Below, in pieces: positions 1 through 8,305 of a DNA stretch of 23,396 nucleotides (its first letter is position 1; every line of letters starts with the position of its first letter). The stretch covers positions 1-23,396 of the forward strand of contig CAYLKS010000043.1 of NCBI GenBank assembly GCA_964384205.1. The letters are read 5' to 3'. The notes below the pieces were generated by a model. It did no database searches. It saw nothing but the letters and a program-made list of their open reading frames with translations, and was not told where the DNA came from. The position numbers and the translations under genes were made by a program. The DNA comes from CAYLKS01 sp964384205 [NCBI: uncultured bacterium]. GTDB lineage: Bacteria; JAGOEH01.

Positions 1-684
1 CAGAACGATTTCTGGGGAATTGTAGCTAGTGCCTGTATTAAGGAACAAATACCAAATGTGTACGCCTTCTTGCTTGCAGAAAAAGCTATTGTTGCTTTGA
101 ACAAAGAACTTCTTCTAAAGACTTTTGAAAAAAATGTGAGACGTTTTTCACCAGGATTTTTTGTTAACTACAAAACAATGCGAAAATTATCCTTTGCATT
201 GCTCCAGTGTAAGCATCTCAAAAAATGTGGAAAAGTTTTACCCTCAAAAAAAGCAATCAAAGAAAAATACCCACAGTTTGAAAAATTGTTGTACGGTAGT
301 ACGAAAAATCCGTACGACTTAAAAGAAGGAATTGTTAAAATAAACGAAATAAAAAAAGGTACGATTGATGTCAATCAACTTTGTAAACTTTCGTTTAGCA
401 TTGAAGCTAAAAAATTATCAAAATCAGCATTAGATACTGTCATTGACATAGTAGAACAACACGACAAAATTCACTATGACGTAGAAGGAGTAATGGTTGC
501 CAAAACCGAAACATCATACGTAATTGGTATCGTTTATAATGTTTCGGGTGAAGCTGTATATGTCAGTAACGAATGTCCTATCAAACTTTTTGAAGAAGTC
601 AAAGAAAAAGGTAGTCCAGTTTATTTCGAGGAAGATTTAGAAAATGTTTGTTGGGATATTTATACGTGGGGAGGCGGATTATAG
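1..684 (+). CDS. Unidentified protein, 5' end cut by window
   Basis: The frame is open from the first base (QNDFWGIVASACIKEQ...) through to the TAG stop, so the gene begins upstream of the window. A GTG at 58 is available, but the residues before it look equally protein-like and I see no ribosome binding site in front of it. About 227 residues are visible. They are lysine-rich and end in the aromatic, glycine-rich string CWDIYTWGGGL. I see no signal peptide, membrane segment or catalytic motif that I recognise. It is transcribed opposite to the virion block and followed by a hairpin at 691-715. Probably an accessory phage gene of unknown function. Confidence 0.6.
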   Translation, partial: QNDFWGIVASACIKEQIPNVYAFLLAEKAIVALNKELLLKTFEKNVRRFSPGFFVNYKTMRKLSFALLQCKHLKKCGKVLPSKKAIKEKYPQFEKLLYGSTKNPYDLKEGIVKINEIKKGTIDVNQLCKLSFSIEAKKLSKSALDTVIDIVEQHDKIHYDVEGVMVAKTETSYVIGIVYNVSGEAVYVSNECPIKLFEEVKEKGSPVYFEEDLENVCWDIYTWGGGL

Positions 685-690
685 AAAAAG

Positions 691-715
691 CCCACACAGC
701 TTCAAACTGTGTGGG
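691..715. terminator. Hairpin after the first plus-strand gene
   Basis: A perfect 9-bp stem, CCCACACAG (691-699) with CTGTGTGGG (707-715), closes a 7-nt loop just after the stop of the first gene. It has no clear T run on the plus strand (TTACC follows), whereas on the minus strand CTTTTT follows the stem. It may be a weak terminator or an mRNA-stabilising 3' hairpin for the plus-strand gene. Confidence 0.5.
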
Positions 716-761
716 TTACCAATATTGAGGTTGAACAAAAGTAAAAAAAGGAGAAATTTTT

Positions 762-794
762 ATGGATTTTATAGATTTGTTCGCAGGAATTTAA
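762..794 (+). pseudogene. Ten-codon remnant of a C5-cytosine DNA methyltransferase start
   Basis: An SD (AAAAAAGGAG) sits at normal distance before an ATG that reads MDFIDLFAGI and then stops at TAA. FIDLFAGI is the beginning of motif I (FIDLFAGIGG), the S-adenosylmethionine-binding signature at the N-terminus of Dcm/HhaI-type C5-cytosine methyltransferases. None of the rest of such an enzyme follows: a new SD and the next gene begin within 25 nt. What I see is a ten-residue match with a good ribosome binding site. The inference is that a methyltransferase gene was lost here by deletion, leaving its start. The alternative is a translated short peptide that matches by chance; ten residues is little to go on. 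Confidence 0.45.
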
Positions 795-818
795 CGTTAA
801 CAAAAAGGAGATTGAGGT

Positions 819-1289
819 ATGACAACAGAAGATAAGAAAGAAGTTTTTAGAAAAATATTAGAAGATTATCTTAAACATAGAAATTTTTCTATCGAAAACT
901 CTGGTGTTAATTTTCCAAAATGGAGAGAAACAATTCCAGGTGGAAAAGACGGAAACATCGGAGCGTTTAACGGAAAAATCTACTTAACTATAAATAAGAA
1001 CGGTTTAAGCAAAACCGTTCTTAAAATAGATCTTAAAAAAAATGAACTTCAAAAGATAATTAACGAATGTATAGATCCTGATAAAATTAAAAGGATCAAA
1101 GATGTTTTAACATCACCTCTTAACGAAGACTTGCAAAAAGCTTATGATGAAGGATTTAATAAAGGTTTTGATGATGGTTTTGATAGATGTCTCGAAGCAT
1201 CTCTCGAAGCATTTGAAAATTTCAGAGGTGAATATCTTAGTGATACCGATTGTGTGTTGTTAAGAAGACTAATTGTTGGTAAATGTTAA
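819..1289 (+). CDS. Unidentified 156-aa protein
   Basis: It starts at ATG 819, with AAAAAGGAG (802-810) eight bases upstream. The protein is soluble, with an N-terminal lysine-rich helix, a central part containing the beta-like run GKIYLTINKNG, and a C-terminal segment with the near-repeat DEGFNKGFDDGFD (about residues 108-120) that may form an amphipathic helix. Nothing matches a family I know. It is the last gene of the left plus-strand block and ends at a bidirectional terminator. The deleted methyltransferase remnant lies directly in front of it. Confidence 0.65.
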   Translation: MTTEDKKEVFRKILEDYLKHRNFSIENSGVNFPKWRETIPGGKDGNIGAFNGKIYLTINKNGLSKTVLKIDLKKNELQKIINECIDPDKIKRIKDVLTSPLNEDLQKAYDEGFNKGFDDGFDRCLEASLEAFENFRGEYLSDTDCVLLRRLIVGKC

Positions 1290-1298
1290 AAAAAACAA

Positions 1299-1334
1299 CC
1301 CCCCTCATTTTGAGGGGGTGAAGTTATTTTTTTT
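1299..1334. terminator. Bidirectional GC-rich terminator
   Basis: A CCCCCTC/GAGGGGG stem (1300-1306 with 1312-1318) closes a 5-nt ATTTT loop. On the plus strand a run of eight or more T follows (1327-1334). On the minus strand the stem is followed by TTGTTTTTTT. It lies between the convergent 156-aa gene and the tail tube gene and can end both transcripts. Confidence 0.85.
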
Positions 1335-1362
1335 AAGGACAGAAATCGAAACTTCTGTCCTT
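1335..1362. terminator. Second hairpin in the convergent gap
   Basis: A 10-bp stem, AAGGACAGAA (1335-1344) with TTCTGTCCTT (1353-1362), with an 8-nt loop. On the minus strand it is followed by a run of A and T (TTAAAAAAAATAAC); on the plus strand by TTTTAAT. It is probably a back-up terminator for the tail operon ending at 1401. Confidence 0.6.
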
Positions 1363-1364
1363 TT

Positions 1365-1399
1365 AATCGAAGATTTTTGTGGGAGGAAATTCTTCGATT
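1365..1399 (-). terminator. Hairpin directly after the tail tube gene stop
   Basis: A 9-bp stem, AATCGAAGA (1365-1373) with TCTTCGATT (1391-1399), with a 17-nt loop, begins two bases after the stop of the tail tube gene on the minus strand. It has no strong T run, so it may act more as a 3' end stabiliser than as a terminator. It is the first of three stems met by transcription from the tail genes. Confidence 0.4.
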
Positions 1400-1400
1400 T

Positions 1401-2159
1401 TTAACCAGTTAGATTAGTTAACCTATTTTCAAAAGTTTTCATATAATCTCTATCGCCTAGTAATGAACCTACTTTACTTACTAAAGTATCTCCACCTTCA
1501 GCAATAGTTATAGGAAAACCATCAAATTTGAATGTGATTGAATACTGTACGACATCATTTGTCGCTAAATCATTTGTTATACTGTCAAATGGAACATTTG
1601 TTGGAACTACACCATCAAATGAAAATATTTCTTCAAAATCTTCTCTTTCAAATGCAGAAGCTATGCCACCACCAGCACCTAACGTTGGTTTCATTTGTGC
1701 AACATAACAAGTTCCTTTATAACTAGATGGGATCATTTCAGAACCTTTTAAAGGACTTACTCCAACATGCGGATCAAAAACACCATTCCATAGTCTTAAA
1801 ATATTTAAAACTGGTAAATTTTGATATTCCCTAAATGTAAGTGTAAACTCTCTTGTAATCGTTGTAGAAGTTGGAAAAGACGCACCAGTTTGTCCTATTC
1901 CAATTATATCTACTGTGTTTAACGTTGATGCTGGAGGTGTAAAACCTTCACATGATGAATGTAACCAATTCACAGCCAATTCACAATCATCGAATATTCG
2001 TTCAGGTAAATGAAATATAGTTTGAAAATAACCACTTATAAAAGGTTGATTATTTCTATTAAAACCACCAATATCTCTAGTTAATGAATCTGGAGAATCT
2101 TTTCCTTCTGTAAGAGCAGATAATCTAGAATTTAATTTAGTTATATAATCTTCAGCCAT
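1401..2159 (-). CDS. Tail tube protein (T4 gp19-like)
   Basis: A 252-residue protein that should polymerise as the inner tail tube through which DNA passes. The call rests on its place immediately downstream of the sheath gene (the T4 gp18-gp19 order) and on tube-like segments: TREFTLTFREYQNLPVLNIL around residue 102-121 with the following WNGVFDPHVG, and NDVVQYSITFKFDGFP around 201-216. It is longer than T4 gp19 (163 aa), as tubes of distant myophages often are. An in-frame TTG at 2177 would add six residues. I prefer ATG 2159 because the GGAGG at 2194-2198 is followed by a hairpin (2172-2190) that brings it closer to this ATG. It is the last gene of the minus-strand block. Confidence 0.8.
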   Translation of the reverse strand: MAEDYITKLNSRLSALTEGKDSPDSLTRDIGGFNRNNQPFISGYFQTIFHLPERIFDDCELAVNWLHSSCEGFTPPASTLNTVDIIGIGQTGASFPTSTTITREFTLTFREYQNLPVLNILRLWNGVFDPHVGVSPLKGSEMIPSSYKGTCYVAQMKPTLGAGGGIASAFEREDFEEIFSFDGVVPTNVPFDSITNDLATNDVVQYSITFKFDGFPITIAEGGDTLVSKVGSLLGDRDYMKTFENRLTNLTG

Positions 2160-2198
2160 AATATTATTGACACGCAAATTAACAATGCGTTATCCTCC
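2160..2198 (-). promoter_or_regulatory. Folded ribosome binding site of the tail tube gene
   Basis: On the minus strand, AAAGGAGG (core 2194-2198) lies 34 nt before ATG 2159. Between them ACGCA (2186-2190) can pair with TGCGT (2172-2176) around a 9-nt loop. With the hairpin folded, three bases on the SD side and twelve on the ATG side remain, an effective spacing of about 15. One of five such leaders in this window. No structure was computed; pairing was read by eye. Confidence 0.5.
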
Positions 2199-2234
2199 TT
2201 TAAAGTTTTTGTAACAAAACAAAAATCTGTTCTT

Positions 2235-4214
2235 TTAGTGAACAATCAAATAAACATTGATTTTTTCAATTGCCCTAATAAAAGTCAAATCAACAACAAT
2301 ATTTAGTTCTGATGAAATCTCATCAAAAGATACATTGGTAGTGAATGATTTAAGAACCGAATATCTTTCAACAGCAGGATTTTCCAAAAAATTACTCAAA
2401 AAATTATCAATTCTAAATTTACCTTGATTTATCCAATAGCCTGTTGCTCTCCTCTGAAGTATATCTTTTAATAAAGTTGGAATAACTTTTCGAATAAAAG
2501 CAACAAACTTTGCTACATGTGCTCTTTTTAAAATCGAAAGACTTTTCCAACTTGTAAATTGTGATAAAATATATTTGCCTTGATTTTCAACTATAACAGG
2601 ATTTAATTCATTATCAATTAAATCACCTCTTTCAGTGTGATTGGCTCTATAAGCTAAATCAATATTTTCTTGAATTGCTCCTTTTTCAATTCCTGCAACA
2701 GGTTCAGATAAAAAATACATTCCATCACAATATAAATGTCTTTCAATAGCATGATATGTAGGATTTATCCATATTCTATTTCCAGTATAATAATCAAATA
2801 TTCTTCTATACTGAACATAAATTATTCCTGTCCAAGTATTCCAGGGAATATTATTTAATCGTCTTTCAATATCCGTTTCATAATCACTAACATATTGACC
2901 GGTATCTGCCAAAACAATACAATCCTGACGATATTCAGTTAGTTGTCTAGCTCCATCTTGTATGTCAGACGAATAACCTCCACAAAGAATATAATCTGGA
3001 ATATACCAAGGATAAGTAACTTCAGGCAATTGTTCAACTGAACCGTCAATACTTGTCAAAACTCCCATATAAGCTTGCTTGATTAAACCTTCTAATGCTG
3101 AATCCATCGACAAATTCCCTGAAGTATCATAAATTCCAGTTCCATCAGTACCTTCATTCAATTGTAAACCACCACGAGCTATATTATTTGTTGCAATAGG
3201 TACAGATTCTGACAATAAAAGCATAACTTGCAATCTATTATCTTCACTATCAACAGCAGTGATTAAGTTTTCAACAGCCATAGCACTTTTACAACGAACA
3301 AAATCACTTTCTTCATTGATAATATCTTCAATATAAATAATTCTACCACTGGTTAAATCTCTTACCGTACTACCAGTTGGAATTCTTCTTATTAATGAAA
3401 CTGTCCAAGGTCCTTCCAATAAAGTTTCAGTGTTATCTTCATTTACTTGATATATTCCTATATCCATAAATACATATTTATAAAGTGGATTACCATTTGT
3501 ATCAACATACATTTTCTCCATTTGTATGTTTCTTGAACCTTTAATTTTTATATTATTATAAAAAACTCCAGCACCGTTTGCATAAAAATAATAAACAACA
3601 TCTGAAGAAGTATCTGGTAAATCATTATCATTATCAACTGAAGCTTGTGAAGTAACTGTAAAATGTTCTAATTTTTGAGCAGTCGAAGAAGAAACAGAAG
3701 AACCTTCATAATCTCTATCTAAAGTAAAAGTAAACGATGGTGTATCATCTTTTGCAATGATTTGAGCAGCCTCAGCATTGGTATCACCATCAGCATAAAT
3801 CCACTCACCTATATCAAACGCATTGTAAGCAGAAGCGTCATTAGGAGTGACAATATTTGAACCATTTACAAAATCATAACTTTCTGCAACTGCATCAGGT
3901 GTTTCATTTTGTGATATAATTACATTCCCCCAATATGAATCTTCAGGTACAACTCTTGTTACCAATAAATTTGAAGAATATTGTAAAAATTTATCAGCAT
4001 TATAATGAGCTTGTGAAGTTCTTCTATAATCTGGTTTACCAAATAAACTATGAAATTTTGACGTGCTTGTTACTTTAGTTATTCTATTATGAGGTCCACG
4101 ATCACAAACACAAACAATATATCCAACTCGTCCAGTTTCAAAACTAGGTGCAATATAAGATTTATCTTCAATTGTAACATAAACACCTGGTTCTCGCCTA
4201 TCTGTTACTGGCAT
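2235..4214 (-). CDS. Contractile tail sheath protein (T4 gp18-like)
   Basis: A 659-residue protein, essentially the length of T4 gp18, that forms the contractile outer tail. The N-terminus reads MPVTDRREPGVYVTIEDKSY, the typical sheath opening in which PGVY leads the strand that links neighbouring subunits. The C-terminal domain carries a sheath-like run of strands ending in NIVVDLTFIRAIEKINVYLIV. The start is ATG 4214, with AAAGGAG eight bases upstream; the frame stays open 14 codons further, but that stretch only covers the SD. It follows the 238-frame protein gene by 23 bases and precedes the tube gene. The tube-sheath pair defines this as a myovirus. Confidence 0.92.
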   Translation of the reverse strand: MPVTDRREPGVYVTIEDKSYIAPSFETGRVGYIVCVCDRGPHNRITKVTSTSKFHSLFGKPDYRRTSQAHYNADKFLQYSSNLLVTRVVPEDSYWGNVIISQNETPDAVAESYDFVNGSNIVTPNDASAYNAFDIGEWIYADGDTNAEAAQIIAKDDTPSFTFTLDRDYEGSSVSSSTAQKLEHFTVTSQASVDNDNDLPDTSSDVVYYFYANGAGVFYNNIKIKGSRNIQMEKMYVDTNGNPLYKYVFMDIGIYQVNEDNTETLLEGPWTVSLIRRIPTGSTVRDLTSGRIIYIEDIINEESDFVRCKSAMAVENLITAVDSEDNRLQVMLLLSESVPIATNNIARGGLQLNEGTDGTGIYDTSGNLSMDSALEGLIKQAYMGVLTSIDGSVEQLPEVTYPWYIPDYILCGGYSSDIQDGARQLTEYRQDCIVLADTGQYVSDYETDIERRLNNIPWNTWTGIIYVQYRRIFDYYTGNRIWINPTYHAIERHLYCDGMYFLSEPVAGIEKGAIQENIDLAYRANHTERGDLIDNELNPVIVENQGKYILSQFTSWKSLSILKRAHVAKFVAFIRKVIPTLLKDILQRRATGYWINQGKFRIDNFLSNFLENPAVERYSVLKSFTTNVSFDEISSELNIVVDLTFIRAIEKINVYLIVH

Positions 4215-4237
4215 AATTAAATCTCCTTTAAAATAAA

Positions 4238-4930
4238 TTAAAACAAAATATACCAAACTATAATTTGTTTAGATTCTTTTTCTTTCCATTTTGGAGGAAA
4301 ACAAATATGAGCAAAAGTTTCTACATTATTTCCATTAACAAAATAAAGAGAAGCTTCATCAAGTTTAACTGATTCGCCACTTTCTAAACCCGATGGTTCA
4401 TTTTCATCAATAACACATGTACATTTAACTTTAGTATAATAAACACAATCAACTCCTCCACCAGTATAATCTTCTGATTCCATATAAATTGATCCACCGG
4501 TTTCTATTGGTTTAACAGCTTTAGTATACTCATGTATGTTATCTCCACTAGAATAACCTGATGGGTCATTCAAATATGCAACATTACCTAAACTAATTGG
4601 AATGATTAAACTTGTGTCACAAATATAAGGACCGTTTAGAGTGACATCTTCACCATTAACAATAGAACCACCTGATCCTACTCCAAAATGACTTATAACA
4701 TAAGATCTCCAATCTGCTCGTACTCCACCATCATAAACATTTTTTTGAAAACATTTTTGAGCGACAAATTCTCTTCCTCTTCCAACTACTAAATTACTAC
4801 CAGACCAATCTGGTTTGTTTTGACGTAAATTTAATTCAGATGAAAATATTTTAACCCAACCGATTGGACATTTAGTTGATTGTTTTATTAATTTATCAAA
4901 AATAGTATAATCGTCTTTGTTAAAAATCAT
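4238..4930 (-). CDS. Putative virion structural protein, 230 aa
   Basis: It starts at ATG 4930 (MIFNKDDYTIFDKL). The frame extends eight codons upstream through a poly-A tract, but that part is leader. The protein is rich in Gly, Ser and Tyr and predicted beta strands, with stretches such as HFGVGSGGSIVNGEDVTLNG, and ends in FAHICFPPKWKEKESKQIIV followed by WYILF. It looks like a virion beta-sandwich or tail-associated protein rather than an enzyme. I do not recognise a family. Its position directly upstream of the sheath would suit a neck, tail-terminator or tail-accessory protein, which is inference only. An eleven-A tract precedes the ATG on the coding strand. Confidence 0.7.
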   Translation of the reverse strand: MIFNKDDYTIFDKLIKQSTKCPIGWVKIFSSELNLRQNKPDWSGSNLVVGRGREFVAQKCFQKNVYDGGVRADWRSYVISHFGVGSGGSIVNGEDVTLNGPYICDTSLIIPISLGNVAYLNDPSGYSSGDNIHEYTKAVKPIETGGSIYMESEDYTGGGVDCVYYTKVKCTCVIDENEPSGLESGESVKLDEASLYFVNGNNVETFAHICFPPKWKEKESKQIIVWYILF

Positions 4931-4973
4931 TTTTTTTTTTTCGACGCAAAACAATAAATACGCCTCTCTCCTT
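4931..4973 (-). promoter_or_regulatory. Folded ribosome binding site of the 230-aa protein gene
   Basis: AAAGGAG (GGAG at 4968-4971) lies 37 nt before ATG 4930 on the minus strand. GGCGTA (4959-4964) can pair with TGCGTC (4943-4948), six pairs of which two are G-U. This leaves three bases plus twelve mostly-A bases as effective spacing (about 15). It is the weakest stem of the five leaders of this kind. Confidence 0.35.
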
Positions 4974-4981
4974 TTTTTAAA

Positions 4982-6379
4982 TTACTCTATTAATACCAGA
5001 TCATTAAGAATTACTTCACAATCAGGAACATATGTGAAATTAATTGCTGAATGAACATCACTTTCAGATTGTATACTAGCACCAATATAAGAAGTTGTTT
5101 CGAAATACGAAGTAACATCAATATATATTTGATTAAATTTATCCTGAACATAAATTGATGTTATTGCACTCGTAATTAATTCTGTGTGAAACGGTTTTAA
5201 TTCACTCAATATAATATAAGAATCTGTATTTTCTGGAATTATAGATAATTGTGTTAAAAAATATAAAAAATATTCAGAATATTTTTTAAAATTTACGTCT
5301 GATGAAGTTGATATACTTATCAATATAGAATTATATATTTCATTTGTAATACTTATCAATTCCATTTTGGGATTCGGTGAATTAATAATTCTATTATCAA
5401 TATAAGACATTAATAGTTCATCAGACGCTTTTAAAATATTAAATAAATCAATTTCAGTATGATTATTATTATTAATGTAATATTCAGCTAATGAAGATAA
5501 ATATTTTGAATAAAATTCATCAACTGATTTTCTTGAATTTATATTTTCATATTCTTGTAAAATATTTTCAACATCAGTTATATTTTGTGTTATATATTTA
5601 AAATTAATTAATTGATTTAATGGAAATGCATCCCATATTGATTCATAATATCTTGTTAATAAATAATACCATAAAAATATAATCTTTGATAACGAAAGCG
5701 AATAATTATAATTTGAAAAATAAAGTGTTAAAATATTTTCTCGATAAGATTTAATGAAAATCGATGCTAAAAAGTTTTTTAATAATGACACATCTGTAGA
5801 TAAATCATAAGTCAATAATAATAAATTACTTTTTATTGGTAAACATAATTCTTCATTTGTTAGACTTCTATTCAAATCATTAGAATTAACTAATAACGAT
5901 GGAACTTTTTTATAAATATCATCATATAACAAAAATCCTGTATAAGGATCGATGTTTTTGTTTTCATAAACAACTTTTGGACGAAGTATCCAATTCGATT
6001 CGTGATAATCAATAAACAATTCATATATGTTAAATTGATCCTGAAATGAAGTAGCAATATTTTGAAAAAACAATAATGATGATTTATATTTCTCAAAATC
6101 TGTAAATGTCTTCAATAGAATTATTTTCGAAAGAAAAGTTATTTTATCCAATAATCTTTTTGGAAAACCAACTGATATTAAAATGCTATCATATATTTCA
6201 ATTGGTATTGAACTGTTTTCAAATAATTCTTTAAAAATTTTAGGTTCAATGTTATAAAGTCTATCATAATAATAATCAACTAAATATCGAATGAAAATTC
6301 GATATACGTCATTATCTTTATAAGGAGGATAATTTTCAATATAAATTTCAAAATATTTTGTTAATATTTCTTTATCCAT
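4982..6379 (-). CDS. Unidentified large protein of the tail/neck gene block, 465 aa
   Basis: It starts at ATG 6379 (MDKEILTKYFEIYI), with TTGGAG six bases upstream. An upstream ATG four codons earlier lies too close to that SD. The start overlaps the end of the preceding gene by eight bases (ATGGATAA), which implies translational coupling. The protein is very rich in Ile, Leu, Asn, Tyr and Ser and appears mainly helical, with no signal peptide and no catalytic motif that I can see. It is flanked by genes that lead into the sheath and tube, so a virion role (neck, baseplate or tail accessory) is the natural guess. I cannot assign a family. Confidence 0.65.
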   Translation of the reverse strand: MDKEILTKYFEIYIENYPPYKDNDVYRIFIRYLVDYYYDRLYNIEPKIFKELFENSSIPIEIYDSILISVGFPKRLLDKITFLSKIILLKTFTDFEKYKSSLLFFQNIATSFQDQFNIYELFIDYHESNWILRPKVVYENKNIDPYTGFLLYDDIYKKVPSLLVNSNDLNRSLTNEELCLPIKSNLLLLTYDLSTDVSLLKNFLASIFIKSYRENILTLYFSNYNYSLSLSKIIFLWYYLLTRYYESIWDAFPLNQLINFKYITQNITDVENILQEYENINSRKSVDEFYSKYLSSLAEYYINNNNHTEIDLFNILKASDELLMSYIDNRIINSPNPKMELISITNEIYNSILISISTSSDVNFKKYSEYFLYFLTQLSIIPENTDSYIILSELKPFHTELITSAITSIYVQDKFNQIYIDVTSYFETTSYIGASIQSESDVHSAINFTYVPDCEVILNDLVLIE

Positions 6380-7346
6380 ATAATTCTCCAATTTGAAAAT
6401 ATTCTAAAACTATTTTATGAAAAGTTTTAGAAATCGCTAACATTGACCTGAAATCATCTAAAATAATATCATCATTTTCATCCCAATAAAAAGTATTTGA
6501 AATTGATGGTTCGTTTAAATTAAAATAATTGTAATGTCTTGGATTTTTGAAAGAAATCGATTCTAAATTTCCATAAAAAAAATCTTTAACGATTGATTCG
6601 TATCCGTAAGGAGTTTTTAAATTTTCAAATAATCTCGTATACATTGAAGAAAAATGATTTTTGAAAAAATAAACAACTTCGTTCGTTTCAACTAAAACTT
6701 TTTTATCTGTTGTTATATATAAATCGTATTTTTCATTGTAATATTTATTTAATTCAACTATTAAACCTTGTAATTGATTTAATAAATCAACTTTTTTAGT
6801 ATAAATATTATATTCAACATATTTTTCATTTGAAAAGTCATAAACAAAATGCTTTTCTATTTTTAGATTTTCAATTGTTTTTAACGGCGCATATTCGAGT
6901 TGCAATTCAAACCACTTAATAGAAGGTTCCGAATGAATTGCATTTATTTGAGATCTGATACTCACAACTCGAAAAATTTCTTTAGATTGAATAGGAGGAT
7001 AAAATTCAATTAAATCATGAACTTTAGGCGTGTCAATTGTATAAACAACAATCGATGATAAACCGTCATACATCATACCATTCAAATCTACAATTGATGA
7101 TGTCATATTAGTTATTGGCAACAAATAAATTGTCGGCGTCAAACTATAAATATTAAAACGAATATCAGAATTATAAATATCATAAGTAGTTTTTAATTCA
7201 CTATCAAAAGATGATCTTCGATCATCAATATTATAATATTTTATAAAAACACTTGGTCTTCGAAGATTTTTATAATATTCAATAAGACTAACGAATTCTT
7301 TATAATAATTCTCAACATTTGAAGGTTCTTGAAAAACTGATGACAT
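6372..7346 (-). CDS. Putative neck/head-completion protein, 324 aa
   Basis: GGAGG (7362-7366) directly abuts an ATG at 7361, too close for use. I prefer the in-frame ATG at 7346 (MSSVFQEPSNVENYYKEF), which sits 15 nt from the SD, the same effective distance as the folded leaders in this window. The first half contains a beta-rich part (about residues 45-155) reading in pieces DIRFNIYSL, DLIEFYPPIQSKEIFRVVSI and KWFELQLEYAP, in the style of T4 gp14-like neck proteins, where a non-base-contact domain is followed by a w-L-kl-eYaP strand. That resemblance is by eye and weak. The second half is helical and unidentified. It is coupled to the 465-aa gene downstream. Confidence 0.55.
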   Translation of the reverse strand: MSSVFQEPSNVENYYKEFVSLIEYYKNLRRPSVFIKYYNIDDRRSSFDSELKTTYDIYNSDIRFNIYSLTPTIYLLPITNMTSSIVDLNGMMYDGLSSIVVYTIDTPKVHDLIEFYPPIQSKEIFRVVSIRSQINAIHSEPSIKWFELQLEYAPLKTIENLKIEKHFVYDFSNEKYVEYNIYTKKVDLLNQLQGLIVELNKYYNEKYDLYITTDKKVLVETNEVVYFFKNHFSSMYTRLFENLKTPYGYESIVKDFFYGNLESISFKNPRHYNYFNLNEPSISNTFYWDENDDIILDDFRSMLAISKTFHKIVLEYFQIGELYG

Positions 7347-7412
7347 GATATTATGCGCCATCCTCCTCTTTCAATTATAGATTTTTATTATTTTTTATTT
7401 TCATATAAAAAT

Positions 7413-7428
7413 AATTGTTAAAACAATT
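7413..7428. promoter_or_regulatory. Palindrome in the divergent intergenic gap
   Basis: AATTGTT (7413-7419) and AACAATT (7422-7428) form a perfect 7-bp dyad with a 2-base spacer. It lies between the minus-strand 324-aa gene and the plus-strand 261-aa gene. It is placed where a repressor could control both, but the gap is so AT-rich that chance is a real possibility. No convincing sigma-70 promoter pair is visible in the gap for the plus-strand gene. Confidence 0.25.
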
Positions 7429-7485
7429 CGAATTTGATTTGAAGTTTTTATTTATTAATTTATTAAAAAAAGGAGAAAAATAAAA

Positions 7486-8271
7486 TTGAAAACAAAACAA
7501 ACACAAGTAATAATTAACGAATCAAATAATAAGTTTGTAATTGCATCACAAAGAGAAAATGTTAAAAAAATAATATGTCCGTTTTACTATTCAAGTAAAA
7601 AATATCAAACTAAAGTTGTGTTTCCAAAAAATCGAAAGTATCGATTAGATCAAATCAAACAAATTCTAAATTTTTCAACAATTAATTATTATTCTGAAGA
7701 CAAATTAATTTTTGATTGTTTACAATCAATTGATGAAGTTTTTTTTCACAATATTAAAAGCGGAATAATTATGATTGATGTTAACAACATTTGTGAAATA
7801 AGTAACGATAAAAAAATACTACAAGCTGAAGAAAAACTGGTTTTAAACCAGACTGTAAATGAAGAAGAGTTTCAATTTAAAATACAACTTTCTAATAATT
7901 ATTATTTTCAAACAAAAAAGAAAAAAGTTTTACCAATCCTATTCGATGATGGTTTTGCATTATCAATTATTGAAAATAATGACGCTACAATGTATCTTAC
8001 AATAAAAGACCCGAAAAAAAGTTTTATAAATATAACAAATACTATTAAAAGTTGTAAATTTATTTCATTCTACATGGGAGTTTGGCCAATTTTTAACATT
8101 AATATTAATAATATTGATAAAACACCAATCTATATTAACTACATTGATAAGTATATTGATTCTTATAATCAACCAATTTTAATCAAACTAACAAGAAATC
8201 TTTTAGATTTTAACGGGCAGGTTAGATTGAAAATTGTTGGAGAAAATTACAAACTGCCGCAGGATTCGTAA
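7486..8271 (+). CDS. Lone plus-strand gene inside the virion block, 261 aa, unidentified
   Basis: It starts at TTG 7486, with AAAAAAAGGAG ten bases upstream. This is the only plus-strand gene between 1400 and the end of the window; it interrupts the minus-strand structural block and carries its own strong terminator (8306-8350). The protein is Asn/Ile/Lys-rich with many predicted short beta strands (VIINESNNKFVIAS, SGIIMIDVNNICEIS, PILIKLTRNLLDF), has no membrane segment and no recognisable catalytic motif. Many strands suggest a virion-decoration, fibre or receptor-related beta protein, which is speculation. The orientation, own terminator and lone status fit a later insertion ('moron'). Confidence 0.65.
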   Translation: MKTKQTQVIINESNNKFVIASQRENVKKIICPFYYSSKKYQTKVVFPKNRKYRLDQIKQILNFSTINYYSEDKLIFDCLQSIDEVFFHNIKSGIIMIDVNNICEISNDKKILQAEEKLVLNQTVNEEEFQFKIQLSNNYYFQTKKKKVLPILFDDGFALSIIENNDATMYLTIKDPKKSFINITNTIKSCKFISFYMGVWPIFNININNIDKTPIYINYIDKYIDSYNQPILIKLTRNLLDFNGQVRLKIVGENYKLPQDS

Positions 8272-8305
8272 AACAGACGAGTTTTTATTACAGTCACTAA
8301 TTTTG

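Noticed and set aside
644-835. Plus-strand frame of 63 codons overlapping the end of the first gene
   Set aside because: It reads through a hairpin, an SD and the next gene's start region, has no ribosome binding site and is not protein-like.
2206-2225. 7-bp T/A-rich hairpin between sheath stop and tube SD
   Set aside because: TTTTTGT/ACAAAAA in such AT-rich DNA is expected by chance and is not followed by a T run, so not called as terminator.
7374-7379. TATAAT on the minus strand upstream of the 324-aa gene
   Set aside because: A start of transcription from it would fall inside the SD sequence, and no -35 element lies at suitable distance.
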